From Shewanella violacea DSS12 (GTDB lineage: Bacteria; Pseudomonadota; Gammaproteobacteria; Enterobacterales; Shewanellaceae): DNA of 64,000 nucleotides. The DNA lies in contig NC_014012.1 in assembly GCF_000091325.1 (NCBI RefSeq), positions 930,001 through 994,000 on the forward strand. Reading direction: 5' to 3'. Below the pieces are notes generated by a model, which saw nothing but the letters and a program-made list of their open reading frames with translations, searched no databases and was not told where the DNA came from. Within the stretch, counting starts at the first letter, position 1; the number at the start of each line of letters is the position of its first letter. Positions 9,393 through 17,652 of this stretch are shown one piece after another. The position numbers and the translations under genes were made by a program.

Positions 9393-10364
9393 ATGAAGAT
9401 AGTTGTACTGGATGCCTATACCCTAAATCCAGGTGATCTTAGCTGGCAGGCCATAGAGAAGTTTGGTGACTTAAGCTGTTATGACAGAAGCGATCCCGAG
9501 CAAGTGCTTTTCCGGGCAAAGGATGCAGAGGTCTTGTTTACTAACAAGACCATCATAGATAAGAACACGCTGACTCTATTACCTAAGCTGAAGTATATAG
9601 GCGTTTTGGCCACAGGAACCAATGTTGTCGATCTGGATGCAGCAACAAATCAAGGCATAGTTGTCACTAATGTGCCTGCTTATGGCCCGGATGCGGTGGC
9701 TCAGATGGTCTTCGCCCATATTTTGCATCATAGCCAAAGAATCGCTATTCATCATGAGGCTGTGGTGAACGGCGTCTGGTCTGACTGTGAAGATTTTTGT
9801 TTCACCTTGTCTCCATTGCAGTCTCTAAAAGGTAAGACTATCGGCTTGATGGGTTATGGCGCCATAGGTCAGCGGGTTGCCAATATAGCTCTGGCCTTCG
9901 GTATGAAGGTTATGGTTAACACCCGCAGCCAGTTAACAGAACTTCCCGTCGGTATTGAGTGGAGTGAACTTGAAGCGCTGATCTCCACTGTGGATATTCT
10001 TTCGCTACACTGCCCGTTAACTGAAGCTAGCCATAAGATCATTAACAGCAGAACCCTTAAGCAGATGCGTACCAGTGCCATCTTAATCAATACTGCTCGA
10101 GGTGGGTTAATCGATGAAGCCGCTTTAAAGCAAGCCTTGGCCGATGGTGAGATCGCGGCTGCTGGCGTCGATGTGCTATCGACCGAGCCTCCCGAGAAAA
10201 CGAATCCACTGCTCAGTGCTAAGAATATCAGTATCAGCCCCCATAACTCATGGGCTACTATCGAGGCGAGACAAAATCTACTCGATATAGCCAGTCGAAA
10301 TTTGGAATGTTTTGTATCCGAAACCAACAAGCTTGATGGTAAATTCCAAAATCAGGTAAATTAA
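9393..10364 (+). CDS. D-2-hydroxyacid dehydrogenase (hydroxypyruvate reductase type)
   Basis: NAD(P)-dependent reductase or dehydrogenase of the D-isomer-specific family. The Rossmann motif GLMGYGAIGQRVA is near residue 151. The catalytic triad is visible as Arg in INTARGG, Glu in STEPP and His in SPHNSWAT. The N terminus (VVLDAYTLNPGDLSW) resembles glycerate dehydrogenase/hydroxypyruvate reductase, but the substrate is inferred only. The ATG at 9393 is preferred over GTG 9387 and ATG 9390 because AAGGAG ends five bases upstream. No operon partner: 250 bases separate it from djlA. Confidence 0.85.
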   Translation: MKIVVLDAYTLNPGDLSWQAIEKFGDLSCYDRSDPEQVLFRAKDAEVLFTNKTIIDKNTLTLLPKLKYIGVLATGTNVVDLDAATNQGIVVTNVPAYGPDAVAQMVFAHILHHSQRIAIHHEAVVNGVWSDCEDFCFTLSPLQSLKGKTIGLMGYGAIGQRVANIALAFGMKVMVNTRSQLTELPVGIEWSELEALISTVDILSLHCPLTEASHKIINSRTLKQMRTSAILINTARGGLIDEAALKQALADGEIAAAGVDVLSTEPPEKTNPLLSAKNISISPHNSWATIEARQNLLDIASRNLECFVSETNKLDGKFQNQVN

Positions 10365-10717
10365 ATGAGGACTCATTAACGGGCCACTAATCACTAGGCC
10401 CTAATCGCTTATAAATACCTTTTATCTAGTCATCAGAGCCCTTTCTCTTCTCTCTTTTCTTCGGGCTTCTCACTCGACTACACCTGAATCACGACCTAGT
10501 TAAATTTTGCAAATGTTCTGACAAGGTAAACCTTTCTTGTTAATGGCCTAGTCACAGTCAGTTTGGATACCATAAACTGCTGGCAAAATTTTTAATTACT
10601 ACGTTTTATAATGCCATAGACTGGATTGCCGTAATTGAGCTACAAGAACCCATCTGTAGTTCTCTAATTAGGCCACTAAAATGGGTTGCTAAATTATGTC
10701 TATGGGGATTAGCTGAG
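10365..10717. other. Intergenic region, no gene seen
   Basis: 353 bases between convergent genes. A short inverted repeat (GGGCC, 11-base loop, GGCCC) lies just after the dehydrogenase stop, near 10381-10401, and could act as a weak terminator, but it has no clear T tract. I see no coding frame or known RNA. Confidence 0.4.
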
Positions 10718-11287
10718 TTAATTAATGAGTGCTCTGACTCTGCCGGTGACAGAGTTGTAATTAATGACTATATCAGCGTCTTGATATCCCTGTGTATCAC
10801 CTAAGGTTCTGAGTACATAAGTACATTGGCTCTGAGCATCGGGATTAGTCTCGGCCTTGTGTCGATAGGCTTGAAAATCACTGCCGTTGTCGATCTCCGC
10901 GAGAGAAATACTGGGTGGGTCTGTGAGTAGGGTATTCCACAGTGAGACGCAGCCCTGCTTTCCTCTACCGATATTATTAGGTGCTCCCATTGGGTTTCTC
11001 TTGTCTATACCTATGGGATAACCTTGGCTGTTTATATCTAGCACTCCGCCGGCAAAACCCGCTAGATCGTTCATAGCCCCACTGCCACCGGTAATTTGCC
11101 ATTTGGTGTGTGCGAAGGTTAACGATTGCTTAAAAGAAGCGGCTAGAGTTTTTACGCTGGCAATTTCACCATCTCTGCGAAAGTCGACAAACTTAACGTT
11201 GGCAACAAGGGCTAAAATACCTAAGACTATGATCACTACTAGCAATTCTATCAGGGTAAAACCTAGCTCTTTATTTTGATTTTTCAT
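10718..11287 (-). CDS. Type IV pilin-like protein, MSHA pilin type (orphan)
   Basis: A prepilin with the type III leader peptide MKNQNKELG, cleavage expected between Gly9 and Phe10, followed by the hydrophobic N-terminal helix (FTLIELLVVIIVLGILALVA) with Glu at mature position 5. The mature 180-residue protein carries Cys residues near positions 92 and 153 (precursor), a possible disulfide of the D-region. The overall layout (VKTLAASFKQSL, then a QGYPIG segment) resembles MshB/MshA minor pilins. No pilus assembly genes lie nearby, so it may serve a pilus encoded elsewhere. Family certain, role inferred. Confidence 0.85.
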   Translation of the reverse strand: MKNQNKELGFTLIELLVVIIVLGILALVANVKFVDFRRDGEIASVKTLAASFKQSLTFAHTKWQITGGSGAMNDLAGFAGGVLDINSQGYPIGIDKRNPMGAPNNIGRGKQGCVSLWNTLLTDPPSISLAEIDNGSDFQAYRHKAETNPDAQSQCTYVLRTLGDTQGYQDADIVINYNSVTGRVRALIN

Positions 11288-11497
11288 TACAACTTAAACA
11301 TGTTTACAACTTAAGCGGATTTTACCTCAACTGAATTAACTTAAAAATCATTAATTGTGTAAATTATTGGCTTCATTAAGGTCTATACATTTTATGGTCT
11401 GTGGTGTCTTGTCCATTGCTATTTACCTTAGGTGATCTCACCACGGCTGCTTGTTTATCTTCTGTATGTAAATTAGCCAGTTCAGGGTAAATAAGTT

Positions 11498-11860
11498 ATG
11501 TTTAATCTAACACTCTTAAAAATAGATGAGTCGCCGACAAGCGTAATGATGGAACAACTAGAGTTTTTTGAGATCCCAAGCCCCTGTATCGGTGTGTGTC
11601 AAACCGATGCCAGAGGTTACTGCAAAGGCTGTTTACGTAGCAGAGGCGAGCGATTTAATTGGCTCGAGTTTTCTGATGCTAAGAAAACGGATGTGATCCG
11701 TTTGTGTAGGCAGAGAATACGTCGCAGAAAACTCACCATTCTTAAGGCCAAAAAAGCTCAACTGCTACAGGATAGGGCGGCTATTAATCCGCTGTTAGAT
11801 TTTCAGGCCAGCGAAGAGATAGAAACTAATTTATCCCTCGATGATTTTTCCCTAGAGTGA
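11498..11860 (+). CDS. DUF1289 family cysteine-rich protein
   Basis: A small protein of 120 residues, or 103 if translation starts at the ATG at 11549. It carries the DUF1289 signature PSPCIGVCQTD...GYCKGCLRSRGE, in which four Cys residues could bind a metal or Fe-S cluster, followed by FNWLEFSDAKKTDVIRLC and a basic RQRIRRRK segment. Function is unknown. It ends 13 bases from the convergent histidine kinase gene with little room for a terminator. Confidence 0.8.
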   Translation: MFNLTLLKIDESPTSVMMEQLEFFEIPSPCIGVCQTDARGYCKGCLRSRGERFNWLEFSDAKKTDVIRLCRQRIRRRKLTILKAKKAQLLQDRAAINPLLDFQASEEIETNLSLDDFSLE

Positions 11861-11873
11861 TAACTCGTCTCTA

Positions 11874-13151
11874 TTAATTTGTTTTTGATGACGTTATTAC
11901 CGGCCAATGTAAGGTAAAACAAGTAAAGCCATCTCTACTCTCGAGTGTCACCTTACCCTTATGCCTATCCATGATGCGTCTGATGATTGCTAACCCTAAC
12001 CCGTGGCCCTTGTTGCCATTTTGAACCGATTGACTACGATAGAAAGGTTCAAAAATCTTGCTCTGATCTTCCATTGGAATACCTTGGCCATCATCGGTTA
12101 TAGATAAGGAGATATCTTGTTGGTTCTGCTTAACCGCAACCTCTATAGACTGTCGACCGAAACGCTGAGCATTAGTGATCAAGTTCTGTATCGCTCGCTC
12201 AATCAGCATGGGATCCCCCGAGATGTAGACTGGATTTACCGATTGCTTGAACGTGATTGGTGCACTTATGCTAGAAGAGAGTTTTTCGATAGTGTGCTTG
12301 GCTATGGCCTCAAGGTCACAATGTTCAAATTGAACATTGTTCTGTTTAGACTCTAGACTTGCATAGGTTAATAGCTCTTGCAGCAGTTTTTCCATCTCTT
12401 TGACATCTTGCTGCATCTCATCAATAAATTCATCTCTGCGCTTTGGATCTGAATCGGGTCGACAATATTGCGGCATTAATGCCAGAGCGAACTTTAATCT
12501 GGCCAGTGGAGTGCGGATCTCGTGGGAAACGGCATTGGATAGATGCTTGTGATTTTCTATCAGTGTTCTTATCTGCTGTGACATCTCATTAAATGTCACG
12601 GCTAATGGTAATACCTGAGAACGTTTAGAAAGCTCTATCTGTGTGTCCCATTTGGCTTGACCAAATTCTTGGGTGGCACTCTTTAGGGTCTTGAGATCTC
12701 TCGATAATGGCCAGACCCATATCAGGGAAACGAAGGCCAGTGACAGATAGAAGAAGAGGGTAAATAAGCCTCTTAACCTGGCTCTGGGATCGATCTCTAT
12801 GGGGCCTGCGATTAGGACTTGTTGACCAACTTTGATGAAATGAAGTTCGTGGTCATCACCCTGAGATGCGATGAGTAACTTGTCAGAAGTTAACTCGCTT
12901 TCAGGCGATAGCGCTATCTGACTGGCGTCGACTAACTTTAGTGGATAGTCGGGATTGTGATTGAGTTGACCTAAGTATTTTTCACGCTCTTGTTGGGGGA
13001 TTTTTTCCAGTAGCTGAGCCAATGCAACCAGTGGTGCATCCATAGCACCACTGTCTTCGACACTTTTCTGCCAAATACTATCGAGTGTCCAGCCTATACC
13101 TAAGAAACTAAGGCTTACAAGTAGATACAGGCTGATGAATAGTCGTTTCAA
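11874..13151 (-). CDS. Sensor histidine kinase (RstB-like)
   Basis: Inner-membrane sensor kinase of 425 residues. It has an N-terminal membrane segment (about 4-24), a periplasmic sensor region of about 100 residues, a second membrane segment near residues 128-147, and a HAMP-like linker. The HisKA box SHEIRTPLARLKF follows (phospho-acceptor His210). The HATPase domain has NLITNAQRFG (N box), DDGQGIP (G1) and GHGLGLAI (G2). Length and layout match RstB. It follows the response regulator by 17 bases, and the stimulus is unknown. The upstream MipA/OmpV and DUF3019 genes in the same operon suggest an envelope signal. Confidence 0.9.
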   Translation of the reverse strand: MKRLFISLYLLVSLSFLGIGWTLDSIWQKSVEDSGAMDAPLVALAQLLEKIPQQEREKYLGQLNHNPDYPLKLVDASQIALSPESELTSDKLLIASQGDDHELHFIKVGQQVLIAGPIEIDPRARLRGLFTLFFYLSLAFVSLIWVWPLSRDLKTLKSATQEFGQAKWDTQIELSKRSQVLPLAVTFNEMSQQIRTLIENHKHLSNAVSHEIRTPLARLKFALALMPQYCRPDSDPKRRDEFIDEMQQDVKEMEKLLQELLTYASLESKQNNVQFEHCDLEAIAKHTIEKLSSSISAPITFKQSVNPVYISGDPMLIERAIQNLITNAQRFGRQSIEVAVKQNQQDISLSITDDGQGIPMEDQSKIFEPFYRSQSVQNGNKGHGLGLAIIRRIMDRHKGKVTLESRDGFTCFTLHWPVITSSKTN

Positions 13152-13168
13152 TTTTTAGTTCCGAAAAA

Positions 13169-13882
13169 TTAGCCAGTCCAAGCTTCTGGGGCAAACAAGT
13201 AGCCTTGACCCCAAACTGTCTTGATCCTAAATGGAGTCTCAATATTATCCCCTAATTTCTTTCTTAAGCGTGAAATTCGGACATCTATTTTCCTATCTTT
13301 ACCATCAAAATCTATGTTGAGAAGATATTGATAGATGTATTGACGGCTCAATACTTGGCCAGCTTGAGAAGCCAGCAGCCATAATAGTTCGAATTCATGG
13401 CTAGTCAAATCGACCTCGATATCGCCTAAGCGGATAGCTTGGGAATGAGGGTCTATACTGAGTTTACCAAAGCTTAAGCAGTGAGATTCAACTTTTGGCG
13501 GCTTAGCGGTGCGGCGCAATAGATTGTTAATCCGTGCGATGAGCAGAGCCGGGTCCACAGGCTTAACCACATAGTCATCGGCACCAAGCTCTAAGCCTTT
13601 GATCTGATCTTCGCTAGAGCCTAGTGCACTCATCAGCAAGATGGGTCCGGCAAAGTAATCGGGTAGCTTCTCGCATAAGGTTAGGCCATCCATACCCGGT
13701 AACATGATATCCAGAAGTATGATATCGGGTTTGTAGTTGATCAATCGGGTTAATACTGTATCTCCCCGGCGTTCAATTTCAACGTGCATTCCATGCGACT
13801 TCAAATAATCTACAATTAAATTAGCAAGGCGAATATCATCCTCTACTAGTAATACTCTATGGGTAGATTGGGACTCTGTCAT
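13169..13882 (-). CDS. OmpR-family response regulator (RstA-like)
   Basis: DNA-binding response regulator of 237 residues. The receiver domain has acidic pocket EDD near 14-16, phospho-acceptor Asp58 in LLDIMLPGMDG, and KPVDP with the conserved Lys. It is followed by a winged-helix effector domain (LTSHEFELLWLLASQAGQVLSR, ending WGQGYLF). The start at 13882 is chosen over 13897 because it gives a TAATG overlap with the preceding DUF3019 stop and the RR core starts normally. The next gene downstream is its kinase. Confidence 0.92.
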   Translation of the reverse strand: MTESQSTHRVLLVEDDIRLANLIVDYLKSHGMHVEIERRGDTVLTRLINYKPDIILLDIMLPGMDGLTLCEKLPDYFAGPILLMSALGSSEDQIKGLELGADDYVVKPVDPALLIARINNLLRRTAKPPKVESHCLSFGKLSIDPHSQAIRLGDIEVDLTSHEFELLWLLASQAGQVLSRQYIYQYLLNIDFDGKDRKIDVRISRLRKKLGDNIETPFRIKTVWGQGYLFAPEAWTG

Positions 13883-14313
13883 TAGAATAAACTCCATGGG
13901 TTGCGGTAGCGTCGTCGCACTTTTGGCTCAGCGGCCGGTATGACTTTGAGTTTGACTCCAGCTAGTGTTTGGTGTGTTTCTTTATCAATCATCACAAATT
14001 GAATATCGTCAGTAGCACTGATTTCCAATGTTAATGAGTGAGTATCCGCTGACTCGGCGCACCACTTTGCCATCTCTTTGTAGTCAGACAAAATACAGAT
14101 GGGTCTTAACAATTTATTTTCCCACTTCAGCTCTAAGGTGAGCTCACATGCATCTTTATCTGCAGATGTGATGCAAAACTCAGGGGAAATTGTGAGTACG
14201 GCACCTAAATCTTCTTCTGCGGCAACGACAAAGCCACTCATCAATGAGAGTGTGAGCATTCCAAAGGGGAACAATCTAAATAATGTTACTAATACCTGAT
14301 TCAACACGCTCAT
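13882..14313 (-). CDS. DUF3019 secreted/periplasmic protein
   Basis: A 143-residue protein with a signal peptide (hydrophobic stretch about 13-30, cleavage near VVA-AE) and a mature domain of about 110 residues containing four Cys (FCITSADKDACELTLELKW, PICILSDYKEMAKWCAES), probably two disulfides in the periplasm. I recognise it as DUF3019, a family I associate with Shewanella MipA/OmpV and two-component genes. Start and stop overlap the neighbours by one base (TAATG at both ends), so the stoichiometry is coupled to the outer-membrane protein and the regulator. Its function is unknown; a signal carrier to the sensor kinase is a possible role. Confidence 0.8.
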   Translation of the reverse strand: MSVLNQVLVTLFRLFPFGMLTLSLMSGFVVAAEEDLGAVLTISPEFCITSADKDACELTLELKWENKLLRPICILSDYKEMAKWCAESADTHSLTLEISATDDIQFVMIDKETHQTLAGVKLKVIPAAEPKVRRRYRNPWSLF

Positions 14314-15194
14314 TAAAACCTATAGGCTGTGCCGACAAAAAAGGTACTGCTGTAATCTTCATTAAGCAGGGGACTGGCAACTATTTCATCGGCGATTTTT
14401 GTGTACCTTGCTAGAAAAAGCAGATCCCAATGTTTGGTTAATACATAATGGCTGGTAAATTCTAAGCCCGTGTTAATGGCCGATTTGGCCTTGTAATGTT
14501 CATTCCAGTACGCACTCTCAGAGGGCCTGATACCGTAATAGTAGTCAACGACCTCTTTACTCTTCCAATCAAACACTAAAGCAAACTGAAATTTCCATTC
14601 CTCTATGGCAAGGTTATAGAACCATTTTAATTTGGCTTCAGTACCTTGATGAACATTGAGTAAATCGTGAGTCAGGGATAGGTTGAGTATCCCAGCTCGG
14701 GTGTATATATAGGCTTCGATTCCGCCAAGGTAGGTAAATTGGCGGGTGGCGAGTTCATCGATATCAGGGACTCTTCGATCTTCCCCCATCACAGTTGGCT
14801 GAGCCATAGTTGAGAAAGAACTCGACTCGAATTTGTTGTTCTGTGTAAGAAATATGTTAGAGGGATCCCAGCGATGAAAGAAGGCGCTGTCGGTACTGAA
14901 ACTCGTGGTTAGATTTATGGTGTATTTTTCATCTTCGACTAATGTATAGTCGATATTACCATTGTCGAAGTACCAATCATCGCCGTAATAAGCGAAAGTC
15001 GGTGCTAAGTAAATAGGTATGTCATCATAATCTTTAAGAGGATTGCTGCGAGAGCCGTAACCGAGTGCCAGTCCTATATCCCACCTACCAGTTTCGATAC
15101 ACTCGTATTCGCTTTCGCAGGAGTCGACAGTATCGGCCCATGAAGAAACAGGAAAGAAAATACAAGTTAGTAGGAATGCGTTTAAGGTTTTCAT
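14313..15194 (-). CDS. MipA/OmpV family outer-membrane protein
   Basis: A 293-residue predicted beta-barrel with an N-terminal signal peptide (cleavage near SWA-DT). It has the MipA/OmpV pattern GRWDIGLALGYGSRSNPLKDYDD..P.YLAPTFAYYGDDWYFDNG (read as spaced motifs) and ends in an aromatic residue (FVGTAYRF), as outer-membrane barrels do. The family includes MltA-interacting protein and OmpV; the specific role here is unknown. First gene of a four-gene operon with DUF3019, response regulator and kinase. A Cys pair just after the signal (SCESEYEC) is unusual for a barrel and may form a periplasmic disulfide. Confidence 0.88.
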   Translation of the reverse strand: MKTLNAFLLTCIFFPVSSWADTVDSCESEYECIETGRWDIGLALGYGSRSNPLKDYDDIPIYLAPTFAYYGDDWYFDNGNIDYTLVEDEKYTINLTTSFSTDSAFFHRWDPSNIFLTQNNKFESSSFSTMAQPTVMGEDRRVPDIDELATRQFTYLGGIEAYIYTRAGILNLSLTHDLLNVHQGTEAKLKWFYNLAIEEWKFQFALVFDWKSKEVVDYYYGIRPSESAYWNEHYKAKSAINTGLEFTSHYVLTKHWDLLFLARYTKIADEIVASPLLNEDYSSTFFVGTAYRF

Positions 15195-15412
15195 CTTGCT
15201 CGTTTATATACTCATCACAGAATTAACATATTGAGTAACAGAGTATCACCTGTCATAGCTTTAGGTAGGTTTTTCACTTCATTTGATGCAAAGTGATACA
15301 GTCAGGGGGCTATTGTTTCTTCTGTTCGCCTCTTGTGTTTAATCTTGGTGGCGGGTCGGTGTTTAAGTGTTGTAATTATGTCTCTGCTTTGTGTTTTCTC
15401 TCATTTTTAAGC

Positions 15413-16279
15413 TTAGTGCCTAGGCTGTTTGCATAGCTGGAGTAATTGAATTTGTTGCTCATTTAAGCCGGTATCTCTAGGCAAGGCTAATCCGACAGTT
15501 CTCTTAAGCTCAATATCCTGAAGTCGTCTAAAGGTAATATTTCTCTGTTCAAGTAGAGCGGGAAGAGCCGGCACTAAGGCGATCCCCAGACCCGCGGCGA
15601 CTAAGCCAACCGCGTATTCAACTGTCTGAATTCTAGCTCTGACCTGTACTTGAATGCCCTCTAAATCCATCAATTGCTGCAGACTCGACAGCGCCTCACA
15701 GGGAGCACGGTGAATAAAGGCTTGTTGATCTAAATCTTGTAGGCGGATCTGTGTCTGTAAACTCAAACTGAATGAAGAAGGGATGGCCAACAGGTAGTCA
15801 TCATGCCAGATAGGATAAAAATCTTCCTTGGTGGTTAGATCTCTGGTGGTAATGATCCTCGCCTCGGCATCTTCATTGGCTTCGACAAGTGTTAACTCCA
15901 TATCGACACAGGCATTAGTAAAGTCTTTTAGCAGCCCGCTCATCCTATGGACCCCTAAGGAGCGTATTAATCCGAGTCTAAAGGGGGTCTGCTCTTGAGC
16001 TTGTTTGAACAGAGATTCGATGGCTTGAGATTCATTGAGCAGTTTCTGTGCCAGGGGATAAAGCCTAAGTCCCGACTCTGTTGGGCTGACTCCTTTGCCA
16101 TGGCGATGGAAGAGTTGGGTATCTAAACGGGCTTCTAATTGCGATATCGCGGCTGAGATAGAGGGCTGGGCGACAAAACATTTTTTAGCCGCACCACTGA
16201 TGCTAGCTTTCTCTACCACGGCGACAAAATAACTGAGCGATCTTAGATTCAAGTTAACCTCTAGGTCAGATATAGGCAT
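15413..16279 (-). CDS. LysR-family transcriptional regulator next to gcdH
   Basis: A 288-residue LysR-type regulator. It has an N-terminal winged helix-turn-helix (RSLSYFVAVVEKASISGAA, then QPSISAAISQLEARL) and a C-terminal periplasmic-binding-like effector domain. It is divergent from the glutaryl-CoA dehydrogenase gene with 136 bases between the starts, the standard LysR-target layout. It therefore probably controls gcdH in response to a lysine/glutarate-type acyl-CoA or organic acid (inference). The first nine residues before NLRSLSYF may not be translated; no strong ribosome site decides between starts. Confidence 0.88.
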   Translation of the reverse strand: MPISDLEVNLNLRSLSYFVAVVEKASISGAAKKCFVAQPSISAAISQLEARLDTQLFHRHGKGVSPTESGLRLYPLAQKLLNESQAIESLFKQAQEQTPFRLGLIRSLGVHRMSGLLKDFTNACVDMELTLVEANEDAEARIITTRDLTTKEDFYPIWHDDYLLAIPSSFSLSLQTQIRLQDLDQQAFIHRAPCEALSSLQQLMDLEGIQVQVRARIQTVEYAVGLVAAGLGIALVPALPALLEQRNITFRRLQDIELKRTVGLALPRDTGLNEQQIQLLQLCKQPRH

Positions 16280-16320
16280 TACCTATAGATGCTAAAGAAA
16301 AAGAATATTTCTCCTAATGG

Positions 16321-16347
16321 TTAATTATGCCTATGCTAGGAAAATTA
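16321..16347. promoter_or_regulatory. Candidate LysR operator in the LysR-gcdH intergenic region
   Basis: A nested inverted repeat: outer arms TTAATT and AAATTA (16321-16326, 16342-16347) and an inner CCTA-TGC-TAGG palindrome (16330-16340). The symmetry and AT-rich arms suit a LysR dimer site (T-N11-A type) between the divergent starts. Pattern-based only. Confidence 0.4.
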
Positions 16348-16415
16348 GGGAATGGTTATTTTGTAGACATTAATACCCATTTTCGCTATTCAGTAACAAA
16401 CCAAAGGACAACATC

Positions 16416-17591
16416 ATGGCAAGAGTGCATTTCGATTGGACCGATCCCCTGCAGTTTAACGCCTTACTCTCGGAAGAGGAGCGCATGATCCGCGACAGTG
16501 TTCACGATTATGCTCAAGACAAACTCATGCCCAGGGTATTGATGGCCAACAGAAATGAGCATTTCGATCGGGAGATCATGAATGAGTTAGGTGAGCTGGG
16601 TTTGCTGGGAGCCACCTTGCCTGAAAAATATGCCTGTTCCAATATCAATTATGTTAGCTATGGCCTAGTGGCTCGTGAGATAGAGCGAGTCGACAGTGGT
16701 TATCGTTCTGCCATGAGTGTGCAGTCCTCATTAGTCATGCATCCTATCTATGCCTACGGTACTGAAGCGCAGAGGCTAAAGTATTTACCTAAACTAGCAA
16801 AGGGTGAATGGATTGGTTGTTTTGGTTTGACTGAGCCAGATGTTGGATCCGATCCCGGTGGCATGAGGACCCGCGCCGAACGTATCGATGGCGGCTATCG
16901 CCTCAATGGTGCCAAGATGTGGATCACGAATTCACCCATTGCCGATGTGTTTATTGTCTGGGGTAAGCTGGAAGGAAAAATTCGAGGCTTCATCTTGGAA
17001 AAAGGCATGAAGGGTTTGAGCGCGCCTAAAATAGAGGGCAAATTTTCCCTTAGAGCCTCCATCACAGGCGAAATAGTCATGGATAATGTCGAAGTGCCTG
17101 AGTCTGCGTTATTGCCTAATGTTGAGGGCTTGAAGGGCCCCTTTGGTTGCTTGAACAAGGCGCGCTACGGCATAGCTTGGGGAGCGCTGGGTGCCGCTGA
17201 GTTCTGTTGGCATGCAGCCCGTCAATATACCTTAGATAGGATTCAGTTTAATCGCCCCTTGGCGGCCAATCAGTTAATTCAGAAGAAACTGGCGGATATG
17301 CAGACTGAGATCACCTTAGGCTTATTTACCTGCTTACAGGCGGGGCGTTTGATGGATCAAGATGCCCTACCGGTAGAAGCTATCTCTCTGATAAAGCGCA
17401 ACTCCTGTGGCAAGGCGCTGGATATCGCCCGTATGGCTCGAGATATGCACGGTGGTAATGGTATATCAGATGAGTTTCATGTCATTCGCCACGTCATGAA
17501 TCTGGAGGCGGTGAATACCTACGAGGGCACTCACGACATACATGCACTTATCTTAGGTCGAGCTCAGACAGGTATTCAGGCATTTGGATAA
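16416..17591 (+). CDS. gcdH: Glutaryl-CoA dehydrogenase
   Basis: FAD enzyme that oxidises and decarboxylates glutaryl-CoA to crotonyl-CoA in lysine, hydroxylysine and tryptophan breakdown. The 391 residues follow human GCDH closely: the substrate-binding [18 protein letters not shown], the FAD segment [13 protein letters not shown] and [11 protein letters not shown], and the catalytic base Glu370 in [17 protein letters not shown]. That full pattern separates GCDH from other acyl-CoA dehydrogenases. AAGGAC precedes the ATG at proper spacing. A strong terminator follows, so it looks monocistronic and LysR-controlled. Confidence 0.96.
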   Translation: MARVHFDWTDPLQFNALLSEEERMIRDSVHDYAQDKLMPRVLMANRNEHFDREIMNELGELGLLGATLPEKYACSNINYVSYGLVAREIERVDSGYRSAMSVQSSLVMHPIYAYGTEAQRLKYLPKLAKGEWIGCFGLTEPDVGSDPGGMRTRAERIDGGYRLNGAKMWITNSPIADVFIVWGKLEGKIRGFILEKGMKGLSAPKIEGKFSLRASITGEIVMDNVEVPESALLPNVEGLKGPFGCLNKARYGIAWGALGAAEFCWHAARQYTLDRIQFNRPLAANQLIQKKLADMQTEITLGLFTCLQAGRLMDQDALPVEAISLIKRNSCGKALDIARMARDMHGGNGISDEFHVIRHVMNLEAVNTYEGTHDIHALILGRAQTGIQAFG

Positions 17592-17602
17592 GTAGCAGTA
17601 AC

Positions 17603-17625
17603 AAGGAGCCTAAGGCTCCTTTTTT
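17603..17625 (+). terminator. Rho-independent terminator after gcdH
   Basis: A perfect 8-bp stem (AAGGAGCC/GGCTCCTT) with loop TAA runs into a run of T residues, 12 bases after the gcdH stop and 28 bases before the next start. It should separate gcdH from the fused E1 gene except for readthrough. Confidence 0.9.
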
Positions 17626-17652
17626 GTCTCTGGTATCAAATAGGTAAGCATT

